Source: Shewanella olleyana (GTDB taxonomy: Bacteria > Pseudomonadota > Gammaproteobacteria > Enterobacterales > Shewanellaceae). From it: a stretch of 64,000 bases of DNA. Position numbers and translations under genes: made by a program. This document shows, piece after piece, positions 27,676-37,719 of this stretch. The stretch spans positions 62,001 through 126,000 of the forward strand of contig NZ_JAKILD010000010.1 of NCBI RefSeq assembly GCF_023283825.1, given 5' to 3'. Within the stretch, counting starts at the first letter, position 1. The number at the start of each line of letters is the position of its first letter. The notes beneath the pieces are model-generated. The model did no database searches. It saw only the letters and a list, made by a program, of their open reading frames with translations, and was not told where the DNA came from.

Positions 27676-30600
27676 TTATCTTGGCCCTTCGCAATGAAGA
27701 ATCAATAAATTAAGTTCACGTAACGCCACCGAGAATTTAGCAAAGTCATGACTTTGAGAAACTTTAAAGTCAGCTAATAGATGGAACCAGCGCTCTAACA
27801 GCTTCTCATTATTATCAATCCATTGCTGAATGATCGAATCAGCATCACAGGTATCTGTACAAGCTCTTAGTACTGTTGAACTGAGTGCACGTTGCTGCCA
27901 ATCGAGTTCTTCTCTAAAAGCTGCTCGAGCTAATGCTTGCCAATGGTTAGATACAGGTTGAATACTGATTTGTTCAAGGAACCAATGTAATTCAACTTTT
28001 GCACCCAATCTAAAATAAGTTTCAGCAACTAACTGAACTGACTTACCTTCAATATCTGCAATCTGGGCAATATCTAACGCTGAAAACAATGTACTCATTT
28101 TAGCAACAACTTGCGCTAACTCTTGTGGTACCTTCTGTTCTGTTAATGATTTAATTTCAGTTGAAATTGCAATCACTTCAGCAGCAATCATGTACTGATC
28201 AACATTGGTTTTCAGCTCTTCAAACACAGGTTTAAAGAAGGCTACCGTTTGCTCAATATTCTCACCTTTATTGCGATGGCGGATAAACCAACGACAAGCA
28301 CGGCGCATATTACGGCGCAATTGATGCAGCATTTCACTTTGTACATCAGCAGCTACAACACCATTCAATTCAGTAATCGAATGAGTTAAGTCAGCTAAAC
28401 CAAAAACTTCGCGGGCCATAGTATAGCAAATTGCAGCTTCAGCGACTGTGGCACCTGTCTCATCTTGCATGCGTTGTACGAAGTTAAAGCCCATGTCATT
28501 CACTAGCTCGTTGGCTAATGAGGTAGCAATAATTTCACCGCGTAGTGGATGAGCAATCATCTTATCAGCATATTTATCTTGCAACTGCTGCGGGAAATAA
28601 GCTGTGAGTAATTTACTTAAGAAAGTATCTTCAGTTATTTCAGGAGTGACTAACTGCTCTTTTAACACCATTTTACCATAAGCAACTAGTACAGATAGTT
28701 CAGGTCTAGTTAACGGACGATTATTCGCTAAACGCTCAGCAAGCTCATCATCAGTCGGTAAAAACTCAAGTGCTCTATCGAGCTTACCGTCTTTTTCAAG
28801 ATATTGAATATAACGAATGTGCTCTTTAAGCTGTGAAATACCATCAGCTTGCGTTACAGAAATAGTGCGAGTTTGATCGTTACAATCTTGTAGTACAATC
28901 TCACCCACTTCATCAGTCATTTCTTCAAGTAAGCGGTTACGCTGTTTAACGGTTAACTCACCATCTGCTACTAAAGTGTTTAGCAAAATTTTGATGTTAA
29001 CTTCGTTATCTGAACAATCTACGCCGCCAACGTTGTCGACGAAATCAGTATTAACACGGCCGCCATTAGCAGCAAATTCAATACGACCTAGTTGAGTAGC
29101 ACCTAAGTTACCGCCTTCACCAATAATTTTAGCGTTGAGCTCGTTACCATTAACACGAATAGCATCGTTTGCTCGATCGCCAACTTCAGCATGAGTTTCT
29201 GAAGTTGCTTTGACGTAGGTACCGATACCGCCATTCCAAATTAAATCAACACGCATTTTAAGCAATGCTTGCATCAGTTGGTTTGGTGTCATGGTGTCTA
29301 AATCAGTTTCAAGCATTGCTTTGATTTCTTTAGTCAGCTTAAGTGACTTAGCTGAACGATTGTAAATCACTCCGCCTTTAGACATCAATTTAGTGTTGTA
29401 ATCTTCCCAACTTGAACGCGGTAAGTTAAATAAACGTTCACGTTCTACATAACTTTTTTCAACGTCAGGGTTTGGGTCAACAAAAATGTGCATATGGTTG
29501 AATGCAGCCACAAGCTTAGTATGACGTGACAACAACATACCGTTACCAAATACGTCACCCGCCATGTCACCAACCGCTAAACATGTAAAGTCTGTAGTTT
29601 GGCAATCAATACCTTCTTCACGGAAGTGGCGTTTAACTGACTCCCATGCACCTTTCGCTGTGATACCCATTTTTTTATGGTCGTAACCGTTGCTACCACC
29701 CGATGCAAATGCATCACCTAACCAGAAGTCATACTCAATGGCGATTTCGTTAGCAATATCTGAGAATGTTGCAGTACCTTTATCGGCCGCTACCACTAAG
29801 TACGCATCGTCTTCATCGTGACGAACCACATCTTTAGGAGGAACAACTTTACCTTCGATAATGTTGTCACTAATGTCGAGTAAACCGCGGATAAATAAGC
29901 GGTAACAAGCTTGTCCTTCATTGAAGAAAGCTTCACGACCGCCATCTGTAGGCAGTTGCTTACAAACAAAGCCACCTTTTGCACCCACTGGCACAATAAC
30001 GGTATTTTTAACTTGTTGCGCTTTTACTAGACCTAATACTTCAGTACGGAAATCTTCACGTCTGTCTGACCAACGCAGACCACCACGAGCCACTTTACCA
30101 CCACGTAAATGCACACCTTCTACGCGCGGAGAATATACAAAAATCTCAAACTTCGGTAATGGACGCGGCATTTCCGGGATATCTTCAGGCAAGAATTTAA
30201 ACGAGATATAAGGTTTATTCTCATTTTTAGATAATGTCTGATAGAAGTTAGTACGCAAAGTGGCGTTAATTAAATCTAGGTAACGACGAATAATACGATC
30301 GTCATCTAGGCTAGATACATCTTCAAGACGTAAATCCACCTGCTCTAAAAACTTACTTAACGTACGTGTTTTTAACTTAGGATTGAACTTACGAATAAAC
30401 ATTTTAACCAATAAGTCAGCAATTTGCGGGTAACGGTTAAATGTTTCCTCAATGTAAGATTGGCTGAATGTCGCATCGATTTGGCGCATATACTTAGCAT
30501 AAGCACGTAAAATCGACACTTCACGACCTGTTAAGCTGGTCGCTAGAATCATTCTGTTAAAGCCGTCGTCCTCAAGCTCTTTATCCCAAACTTGTGAAAG

Positions 30601-32520
30601 TGCATTTTGGAAACGATCTTGGCTATCGGCCAAGTTATCAATAGCAGCGCCTTGCACTGTCATTAAGAAATCTAAAATCCAGAATGTATGACCATCAGCA
30701 GTTTTAACTTCATACGGACGTTCATTGATCACACGAAGACCGAAGTTTTCAAGCATTGGTAAAACATCAGAAAGATGAATAGGTTCATCTTTATGGAATA
30801 ATTTTAAGCGAACCTTATTATCATTCAGCGCAGTTTCTTGCGGCTGGTAAAATAACATGCCTAATTTATGGTCGTCATTTAATGCTTCAAGGTGTTGAAT
30901 ATCCACTACCGCAGAGCTTGGCAGTACATCTTCTTTATAACTTGGCGAAAACGCCGTTAAATAACGTTTTGTAAGGCCCGTTCCAGACTGCTCACCTAAC
31001 GCATTGTTAAGCGAACTGTGTAATTTGTCTTCCCATGAGCGAGCCGCTTCAATGAGGTTTTTCTCAATAGCAGCCACATCGACGTCCATATTATTATTGT
31101 CAACTTTAATGATGTAATGGGTACGCGCTAAAGTTGATTCTGAGAAGTAAGTGGTAAACTCAACATCTTCACTACTGTTAAAGTGTTGAGCCAAAATACG
31201 CTGAGTGTCTTGACGTAACTTGGTGTTATATCTGTCTTTAGACACATAAACTAAGCAAGATAAGAAGCGGCCAAAGCCGTCTTTACGAACAAACAATTTA
31301 AGTTTGTCTCGATCTTGCATTTGTAATACACCACGAGCTATGTCAGCAAGTTGATTTTCTTTTGCTTGAATTAGCTCATCGCGAGGAAGGTTTTCAAGAA
31401 TGTTCATCAACGCTTTGTAATCATGAGAACGAGGAGCTAATCCAGACTGCTCCATAACGCGCTCTACTTTACCAGCCAATAACGGGATTTCTCGCGGGCT
31501 ACGGTTATACAAGTTCGATGCGTACAGGCCTAAGAAACGGTCTTCACCAATCACATTACCCGCTTTATCAAAACGCTTAATACCAACATAATCTACGTAA
31601 GCTGGACGATGAACACGGCTCTTAGTTGAACTTTTTGTCAACACAAGCAAGCTTTCATCAAGCGCTTGTTTACGAGCGGATGCTGAGAACGTCGACAGTA
31701 ACAAACCATGTTCAGACTGCTGATTACGTGAACGAGTCATTAAGCCTAAGCTAGACTCTAAATCAGGGACCAGTTCTACATCACCTTCGACACGTTTAAG
31801 CTCGTAGTAACGATAACCCAGCAGCGTAAAATGATGATTATTTAAGTACGTCAGGAAATTAGTCGCTTCTTCCATTTCAGCTTTTTCGCCAGGAAATGGC
31901 TGCTTTGGTAATTTTTTGATCGTGTCAGATAATTTATCTGACATTTGTTGCCAATCATCTACTGAAGAAACAACATCAGCAAACACTGACTCTAATTCTT
32001 TACCAATCGCTTTAATATCGGCTTCGCTGCTTTGACGATCAATTTCAATTAAAAATACAGCCACGTTTTCAGTTGCTTCTGGTGCATCTTTAATAAAAGA
32101 AACTTCTTTAACCAATTCCTCATCACGGACTAATGCAACTGGTGTGTGTAACACCATATGCGCCGTAATCCCCATGCGGTTTAATGCCATAGTCACCGAA
32201 TCAACCAAGAAAGGCATATCTGGTTGAATTATTTCAATAATACTATGGGTAGATTGCCAGCCATGTTTTGACTGACTAGGGTTAAACACACGGATGTGGC
32301 TGTTGGTTTTAGCTGATTTGTTTAGCGCATTCCAAAGGCTTAATACTGCACCATAAAGGTCGCTGTCATTACGAGCATTTAAGTCGTCTTTTGACATATG
32401 GGCATATATACAATTGGCAAATTGCTCAACTTGTTTAGCTTGAGAGTTAGGGACTTTTTTATGAATTAAATTGACTACATTTTCTAGTAGTACTGAAGGC
32501 ATTGCATCTTTAAAGGCCAT
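27676..32520 (-). CDS. gdhB: NAD-specific glutamate dehydrogenase, large (180-kDa) class
   Basis: Oxidative deamination of glutamate to 2-oxoglutarate and ammonia with NAD+, a catabolic role. 1614 residues, as for the GDH-180 class of Streptomyces and Pseudomonas. The long N-terminal region has ACT-like segments; the catalytic core lies around residues 770-1190, with GGLRWSDRREDFRTEVLG, the substrate lysine region VPVGAKGGFVCK, and the NAD-binding part with NELNAKIIGEGGNLGATQLG. The C-terminal helical domain is regulatory. ATG at 32520 has an AAGGAA site. Monocistronic: terminators lie on both sides. The symbol follows Pseudomonas aeruginosa usage. Confidence 0.95.
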   Translation of the reverse strand: MAFKDAMPSVLLENVVNLIHKKVPNSQAKQVEQFANCIYAHMSKDDLNARNDSDLYGAVLSLWNALNKSAKTNSHIRVFNPSQSKHGWQSTHSIIEIIQPDMPFLVDSVTMALNRMGITAHMVLHTPVALVRDEELVKEVSFIKDAPEATENVAVFLIEIDRQSSEADIKAIGKELESVFADVVSSVDDWQQMSDKLSDTIKKLPKQPFPGEKAEMEEATNFLTYLNNHHFTLLGYRYYELKRVEGDVELVPDLESSLGLMTRSRNQQSEHGLLLSTFSASARKQALDESLLVLTKSSTKSRVHRPAYVDYVGIKRFDKAGNVIGEDRFLGLYASNLYNRSPREIPLLAGKVERVMEQSGLAPRSHDYKALMNILENLPRDELIQAKENQLADIARGVLQMQDRDKLKLFVRKDGFGRFLSCLVYVSKDRYNTKLRQDTQRILAQHFNSSEDVEFTTYFSESTLARTHYIIKVDNNNMDVDVAAIEKNLIEAARSWEDKLHSSLNNALGEQSGTGLTKRYLTAFSPSYKEDVLPSSAVVDIQHLEALNDDHKLGMLFYQPQETALNDNKVRLKLFHKDEPIHLSDVLPMLENFGLRVINERPYEVKTADGHTFWILDFLMTVQGAAIDNLADSQDRFQNALSQVWDKELEDDGFNRMILATSLTGREVSILRAYAKYMRQIDATFSQSYIEETFNRYPQIADLLVKMFIRKFNPKLKTRTLSKFLEQVDLRLEDVSSLDDDRIIRRYLDLINATLRTNFYQTLSKNENKPYISFKFLPEDIPEMPRPLPKFEIFVYSPRVEGVHLRGGKVARGGLRWSDRREDFRTEVLGLVKAQQVKNTVIVPVGAKGGFVCKQLPTDGGREAFFNEGQACYRLFIRGLLDISDNIIEGKVVPPKDVVRHDEDDAYLVVAADKGTATFSDIANEIAIEYDFWLGDAFASGGSNGYDHKKMGITAKGAWESVKRHFREEGIDCQTTDFTCLAVGDMAGDVFGNGMLLSRHTKLVAAFNHMHIFVDPNPDVEKSYVERERLFNLPRSSWEDYNTKLMSKGGVIYNRSAKSLKLTKEIKAMLETDLDTMTPNQLMQALLKMRVDLIWNGGIGTYVKATSETHAEVGDRANDAIRVNGNELNAKIIGEGGNLGATQLGRIEFAANGGRVNTDFVDNVGGVDCSDNEVNIKILLNTLVADGELTVKQRNRLLEEMTDEVGEIVLQDCNDQTRTISVTQADGISQLKEHIRYIQYLEKDGKLDRALEFLPTDDELAERLANNRPLTRPELSVLVAYGKMVLKEQLVTPEITEDTFLSKLLTAYFPQQLQDKYADKMIAHPLRGEIIATSLANELVNDMGFNFVQRMQDETGATVAEAAICYTMAREVFGLADLTHSITELNGVVAADVQSEMLHQLRRNMRRACRWFIRHRNKGENIEQTVAFFKPVFEELKTNVDQYMIAAEVIAISTEIKSLTEQKVPQELAQVVAKMSTLFSALDIAQIADIEGKSVQLVAETYFRLGAKVELHWFLEQISIQPVSNHWQALARAAFREELDWQQRALSSTVLRACTDTCDADSIIQQWIDNNEKLLERWFHLLADFKVSQSHDFAKFSVALRELNLLILHCEGPR

Positions 32521-32738
32521 GTTGCAGTTTCCTTAAGCGTTTATGGCAGCGCTTTTATCATTATATTGGATGCTTCGGCTTGTTGATTCAGTCTAAAACT
32601 GAGATCTGGAGCAAAGTTTATTACTAATTAACTGCTATATCGAGCACTATTTTAGTGGTAGATCCTCTAAAATCCTTGTTAACACAAGAATTATAGCCAC
32701 TATTTGACCAATCAAGCGTTTAGATAGAGTAACTATGC

Positions 32739-32766
32739 AAAAAAAAGAGGAGCCTAAGCTCCTCTT
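32739..32766 (-). terminator. Terminator of the DUF1302-DUF1329-YCF48-RND cluster
   Basis: Perfect 9-bp stem (AAGAGGAGC / GCTCCTCTT), loop CTAA, followed on the minus strand by a T-run. It is about 20 bp past the RND stop codon and closes the cluster. Confidence 0.88.
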
Positions 32767-32786
32767 GTTGATTCTAAACTGTTTGT

Positions 32787-35141
32787 TTACTTGGGTTTGC
32801 GCCAAAAGATGGCTGATAACGCAGGTAAAATAATTATCGCACCCAACATATTCACTAAAAACATGAAAGTTAACAAAATTCCCATGTCCATTTGGAACTT
32901 AAGTGCTGAGAAGAACCAAGTACTGACACCAATCGCTAATGTTAACCCAGTAAAGATAACCGCACTGCCACGTTCAACGAGTGCTTCAAAGTACGCTTGT
33001 TGTACTTCCATTCCCTGAGTCAACTTACCAGACATAGTGGATAAAATATAAATACCGTAATCCACACCAATCCCAACACCCAAGGCAATGACTGGTAAAG
33101 TACTCACTGCTAAACCTATATCTAACCAGGTCATTAAGGCTTGAGCTAACGTCGACACCACGTATAAAGGCACAATCACTGCAACTGTTGCTTTTAATGA
33201 GCGGAAGCTAATAAGACACAGTACAAACACAGCGCCATAGACATAAATCATCATTGGTAGCTGCGCTTCACTTACGGCTTCATTTGTTGCAGCCATAACA
33301 CCAACAGGGCCGGATGCGAGTTTAAATTGCAAAGTATCTGTGTTTAATTGCTCAGCCACTTGCTTCACTTTAGCAATAACGACTTCGATGGTTTCAGCTT
33401 TATGATCTTTTAAAAATAAGAACACAGGCATAACCGAACAGTTGCCGTTTAGTAATCCGGAGGTTGTAGGCACACGTCCCACAGCTTGCACTAAGCTTGC
33501 TGTAGTTCGAGGCAGAACTTGCCACTTAGGGTTACCTTCGTTAAAGCCAGCGTTCACGCGCTTAGAAACTGACGCTAAACTTGCGGTTGATTCAACACCA
33601 GGTGTATTACCAACCATCCATTCAAACTGATCTATTTCATTTAATAGCGAATGGTAGGTACAGGCTTCAGGTTTAGCTTCGACAATTACCGTCATGTAAT
33701 CGGTTGTTATCGAGTAATTATCGGTAATGTGGAAAGTATCTTGGTTATAACGAGAGTCTAAATGAAGCGCTGGTGCACCGCCTTGTAAATCACCAATTTT
33801 CATATTGCTCGCTTGTTGAAAACCAAACCCATATAAAATTGCAGTACTGATTAGTACAATGACTGCATATTTAGGTGTGGCGAATCGAGAAAGACTGCGC
33901 CATAAATTTTCAATTTTTGCTTTCTTGACCGGATCTTCTTTAGTCGGCTTAATCGTTGTGTATGAAATAACTAAAGGTAATAGGATAAGGTTGGTTAAAA
34001 TAATAACTGCGACACCAAGCGATGCCGATATTGCAAGCTCTCGAATAATACCAATATCAATGGCCAATAAGGTTAAAAAACCAACTGTATCAGATAATAA
34101 CGCTACGCCACCAGGCACTAATAAACTGCGAAATGCCGACGCTGAAGCCGCTTTGGTATTTTGACCATCGAGTACACGACGTCTTACAGCATTAATCATC
34201 TGAACGCCGTGACTCACACCGATCGCAAAGACCAAAAATGGCACTAGGATGGACATAGGATCTAAACCAAATCCGACCACAGTCAGCAAGCCTAACTGCC
34301 AAGTTACTGCTACTAAACTACATACAAGCGGTAATATCGTCAGAATGAGTGACTTCGAAAACAGGTAAACCATCACCGCTGTAATTAAAATTGCGATTAA
34401 AAAGAACAGTAAAACCCCTTTTGCCCCTTCAGCAACATCACCCGCCATTTTTGCAAAGCCAATGATATGGATTTTAATGGTGTCAGTTTCGTATTTACCG
34501 CGAAGTTGATCTTCTAATTGTTTAGCAAATTGAATGGTATTGAGAGGCTTAGTAGTAATGTCTTTCTCAGCGCCCTCTGATTCAGCCATTTCTTCATCAG
34601 TTTTAGCGACAAAGTCCATTAACTGCGCTGTTAACATGGCAGATGAATAATCATTAGAAACTAAACGACCGACGATACCCGCTTTTTCGACGTTATCGCG
34701 TACAACATTGAGTCCGTAATCATCATTACGAAAATCAGCAGGAATAACAGGACCGCCCGCAAAACCGTCTTCGACGACTTCTGTAAAGCGCGTTGAAGGC
34801 GAGTATAAAGATTTCACTTGTGAGCGTTCAACACCAGGGATAAAAAACAGTTCATCGTGAACTTTTTTAAGGGTATCGAAATACTCAGGGTTAAATATAT
34901 TACCACTAGTATCTTCAACAGATACCATAATCCTATTGGCGCCTCCAAAATCTTTTTGGTGCTTGGTATAGGTTTTCATGTACTCATGATTCAGTGGTAT
35001 GTTTTTACTGAAAGCCGCATCCATTTTTAACTGGCTAGCTTGGTAACCAAGAAAAAGTGTAATAAGTATGAATGAAAGGATCACCCACATGCGGTTTCTG
35101 AAAAGATGGGTTTCAAATCCATTGACCAGTTTTTCTAACAT
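32787..35141 (-). CDS. RND/MMPL-family inner membrane transporter
   Basis: Proton-driven transporter of the hydrophobe/lipid branch of the RND superfamily (MMPL, HpnN-like), in the inner membrane. 784 residues in two repeats: helix 1 (about 18-35), a periplasmic loop, a block of helices with an SSD-like pattern (about 240-400, with LVPFLVFAIGVSHGVQM), helix 7, a second loop and a second block (about 630-780, TLPVIALGVGIGVDYGIYI). The GxGxDxx helix carries the Asp expected in the proton relay. Last gene of a four-gene block with YCF48-, DUF1329- and DUF1302-type proteins, so it probably moves a hydrophobic cargo through them. Substrate unknown. Confidence 0.88.
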   Translation of the reverse strand: MLEKLVNGFETHLFRNRMWVILSFILITLFLGYQASQLKMDAAFSKNIPLNHEYMKTYTKHQKDFGGANRIMVSVEDTSGNIFNPEYFDTLKKVHDELFFIPGVERSQVKSLYSPSTRFTEVVEDGFAGGPVIPADFRNDDYGLNVVRDNVEKAGIVGRLVSNDYSSAMLTAQLMDFVAKTDEEMAESEGAEKDITTKPLNTIQFAKQLEDQLRGKYETDTIKIHIIGFAKMAGDVAEGAKGVLLFFLIAILITAVMVYLFSKSLILTILPLVCSLVAVTWQLGLLTVVGFGLDPMSILVPFLVFAIGVSHGVQMINAVRRRVLDGQNTKAASASAFRSLLVPGGVALLSDTVGFLTLLAIDIGIIRELAISASLGVAVIILTNLILLPLVISYTTIKPTKEDPVKKAKIENLWRSLSRFATPKYAVIVLISTAILYGFGFQQASNMKIGDLQGGAPALHLDSRYNQDTFHITDNYSITTDYMTVIVEAKPEACTYHSLLNEIDQFEWMVGNTPGVESTASLASVSKRVNAGFNEGNPKWQVLPRTTASLVQAVGRVPTTSGLLNGNCSVMPVFLFLKDHKAETIEVVIAKVKQVAEQLNTDTLQFKLASGPVGVMAATNEAVSEAQLPMMIYVYGAVFVLCLISFRSLKATVAVIVPLYVVSTLAQALMTWLDIGLAVSTLPVIALGVGIGVDYGIYILSTMSGKLTQGMEVQQAYFEALVERGSAVIFTGLTLAIGVSTWFFSALKFQMDMGILLTFMFLVNMLGAIIILPALSAIFWRKPK

Positions 35142-35279
35142 CTTATCGGCCCTATTATTGTTGTTTTATTTTTATACAAACTTAGTATCAATTCTGTTCA
35201 GTTTTAACAGTAACATTAATAATCTGTTACCTGCCCCCCGATACTGAACTAACTCGTCCTGAGAATGACTATCCCTACT

Positions 35280-36293
35280 CTACTTGAGCTGAAATAAACC
35301 TTTTGAACCAGCAAACCAAACTTGACCTTGATTGTCACTTTCTATGGCGACTATATTTTCGCCTTGTCTTCTAGCAACAATATTTGCACTATCATTGCTG
35401 TCTAACTCGATGATGACACCCGCATTACCAACAAGGTATAAGGTTCCTTTCTCAGTAATAAAGGCATTATTAATCGATGATTTAACGGGCAATTCAATTT
35501 CTTGCCACTGGCTAAATAGCTTATCAGTTTTAAATACATGGCCGCGTAGACCCATCACAAATACAGCGTTATTAGCTTCAATAGCACTAAACATTGAACC
35601 TTCATAATCGAAGGGCTGTGCGGTAAAAGTGAGTCCATTGTCACTGGATGTAGCCACTAAACCGAGTTCACCTACCATTAATAATTGATTGTCTGATAAC
35701 TGAATAACACGATTAAAATGTGGTAAAAGTGCAGCGCGCTCTGATAGGTACAATGCTTCATCTTCTGCTTTTAAATCTGCTAGATATGAAACATCTTCAG
35801 GAAATAGTAGTTCTTCATGAAACTCTTGAACCCATTCATTACCGCCATCAGCTGTGCGATAAAACAGGCCATAAGCACCTACTGCAATACCTTCTTGTTC
35901 ATTGAAAAATAGAATATCAAGCAGTGGTTTTTCAACCTCAGCGGATTGAAATTGTACTTGCCAAGTGAGACCACCGTCCTCAGTGTGGATGATAGTGGCA
36001 TCATGGCCTACTGCCCAACCTTGCTTTTCATTTAAAAAGAATACTTTGGTTAACTGTGAAATAACTGGAGAGCTAATTTGCTTCCAATCCTGCTGTTGAT
36101 TAACAAGTACATGACCCCGTTCACCGACCGCAACAAGGCTATCACCTGCTTTGGCGATATCGAGAACTAGAGAGGATTCTGCTAACGGTTGGATCTGAAC
36201 AGAAAGAGGATCGAATTGAGCATTAACTGACGCAGTAGAGATTAAACAACCTAAGCTGATTGCGACAACATTGCGAAGTGTGCGAAACGACAT
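35280..36293 (-). CDS. Secreted YCF48-like beta-propeller protein
   Basis: Exported protein of 337 residues; signal peptide 1-25 (ending SVNA). The rest is a repeated BNR/Asp-box pattern typical of YCF48 (photosystem II stability factor HCF136-like) propellers: HTEDGGLTWQ, RTADGGNEWV, TSSDNGLTF, with repeated (A/V)VG-x-x-G units (LVAVGERGHV, AVGHDATIIHTE, AVGAYGLF). Non-photosynthetic copies next to RND and DUF1302/1329 genes have no known function; a scaffold or assembly role is inference. ATG at 36293 has AAGGAAG. It is 48 bp after DUF1329 and 138 bp before the RND gene. Confidence 0.85.
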   Translation of the reverse strand: MSFRTLRNVVAISLGCLISTASVNAQFDPLSVQIQPLAESSLVLDIAKAGDSLVAVGERGHVLVNQQQDWKQISSPVISQLTKVFFLNEKQGWAVGHDATIIHTEDGGLTWQVQFQSAEVEKPLLDILFFNEQEGIAVGAYGLFYRTADGGNEWVQEFHEELLFPEDVSYLADLKAEDEALYLSERAALLPHFNRVIQLSDNQLLMVGELGLVATSSDNGLTFTAQPFDYEGSMFSAIEANNAVFVMGLRGHVFKTDKLFSQWQEIELPVKSSINNAFITEKGTLYLVGNAGVIIELDSNDSANIVARRQGENIVAIESDNQGQVWFAGSKGLFQLK

Positions 36294-36314
36294 ACAAACT
36301 TCCTTAGAAATAAT

Positions 36315-36333
36315 AGGGGCGCATGGCGCCCCT
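36315..36333. other. GC-rich hairpin between DUF1329 and YCF48 genes
   Basis: AGGGGCGC - ATG - GCGCCCCT, an 8-bp nearly all-GC stem inside the 48-bp gap of the operon. On the minus strand it is followed by ATTATTTC, only partly U-rich. It may act as a partial terminator or an RNase barrier that raises the upstream genes over the downstream ones. Confidence 0.6.
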
Positions 36334-36341
36334 TAAAGGTC

Positions 36342-37706
36342 TTAGCGAATACCTGCACGACGAAGTGCGTCAGGTGTGAAATTAGCTTCAGAAAGCTTGG
36401 CATCAAAATCGTACATGCGGCCTTCGTTATCTAATCCCATAGCTAAATAACGACGAGATTGTAAATCGTGGAAAATTTCTAACGTGCTCCAATGAGTAGG
36501 AACTTCATAGTAGTTAATCGAATGAGCAGTACCAACGCGGTACAATTCATCACGGTTATCATACATATCAGTTAGCGATACTTGCCAAGAATCTTCATCG
36601 ATGTAGAAAACACGTGTTTTATAAATATGACGCATGCCATCTTTAAGGGTTGCTTTAACTTCCCAAACACGGTGCTTTTCCCAACGAGCAAACTCAGGGT
36701 TAATATGACCAGGAGTTAAGATTTGATCGTATTCAAGCGAGTCTGAATGAAGCTTATAGTCGTTATATGGAATATAAAGTTCTTTCTTACCAACAAGTTC
36801 CCAGTTGTAACGTACTGGTGAGCCATTGAACATATCGAAATCATCGGTTGTTCTTAAGCCATCAGACACTGTACCTGGCGTATCGAAAGCCACATTTGGT
36901 GCTTTACGAACACGGCGTTGACCTGTGTTATATGTCCAAGCTTGACGAGGTAACGCTTCTTGATCCATTGTTTCTTTTACAAGCAGTGCAGTACCAGCAA
37001 GACGTGCTGGTTGACGTACAACTTGCTTAAAGAAGAACAAGGTATTCGTTTCAGCGAGCTTATCAAGTGTAATCTCTGGACGGCTATACTCAAAACGAAT
37101 CTCTTCAGCAGTTTCGATCAAGGTGTAAGCGCCACCTTTGGTAGGCGAAGCTTGGCTACGATACGTTTCAACATCAACACCGCGGTAACGCAAGATATGG
37201 TTCCAAATAACCTCTAAACCAGTTGATGGGATAGGAAATGGAACACTGATAGATGCCCCACTCACACCATTACCATTTGAAACAAGCTCAGCGTTTAATG
37301 CATTCGCTTTAGTCGCATCATATACATATTGCGGCAGTGAAGCTGTACGACGGGTTTCATAAACATTCATCTTGTATGTATCAGGATACAGTTCAAAAAG
37401 TTTGTTTTGACCCGGGGTTAAAAATTCAGCGTACTGTGCTTTATTAGCATTAGTAATAGTGAATAGAATTTTATCCGAAGGAAAAGGATCTGGGTGATGC
37501 ATGCCCTTTTCATAACCCGCTACAGGAGAGGTAATCCCATTATCCCAAGCTGGAATTGAACCGTCAGCGTTCCCCGCTTTAACAGCACCAATAGGAGTAA
37601 GTTCATTACCCAATTTAGCTGCTTCGGCTTCAGATACTTTCGCCATCGCTGCAGGTGCGCTAAACGCCATAATTACTGCAGCCGATAATATCGTCAGTTT
37701 CTTCAT
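36342..37706 (-). CDS. DUF1329 family periplasmic protein
   Basis: Exported protein of 454 residues with a signal peptide (1-22, ending AMA). The family features are visible: KLGNELTPIGAVKAGNADGSIPAW near the mature N-terminus, GMHHPDPFPSDKILFTI, and a C-terminal part with WEVKATLKDGMRH and YIDEDSWQVSLTDMYDNRDELYRV, which resembles the LolA/LolB-like fold of outer-membrane lipoprotein-sorting proteins. This points to binding of a lipid-like ligand in the periplasm. Its start is 13 bp after the DUF1302 stop, so the two are tightly coupled. ATG at 37706 has AGAAGGA. Confidence 0.9.
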   Translation of the reverse strand: MKKLTILSAAVIMAFSAPAAMAKVSEAEAAKLGNELTPIGAVKAGNADGSIPAWDNGITSPVAGYEKGMHHPDPFPSDKILFTITNANKAQYAEFLTPGQNKLFELYPDTYKMNVYETRRTASLPQYVYDATKANALNAELVSNGNGVSGASISVPFPIPSTGLEVIWNHILRYRGVDVETYRSQASPTKGGAYTLIETAEEIRFEYSRPEITLDKLAETNTLFFFKQVVRQPARLAGTALLVKETMDQEALPRQAWTYNTGQRRVRKAPNVAFDTPGTVSDGLRTTDDFDMFNGSPVRYNWELVGKKELYIPYNDYKLHSDSLEYDQILTPGHINPEFARWEKHRVWEVKATLKDGMRHIYKTRVFYIDEDSWQVSLTDMYDNRDELYRVGTAHSINYYEVPTHWSTLEIFHDLQSRRYLAMGLDNEGRMYDFDAKLSEANFTPDALRRAGIR

Positions 37707-37719
37707 TATTATTATCCTT

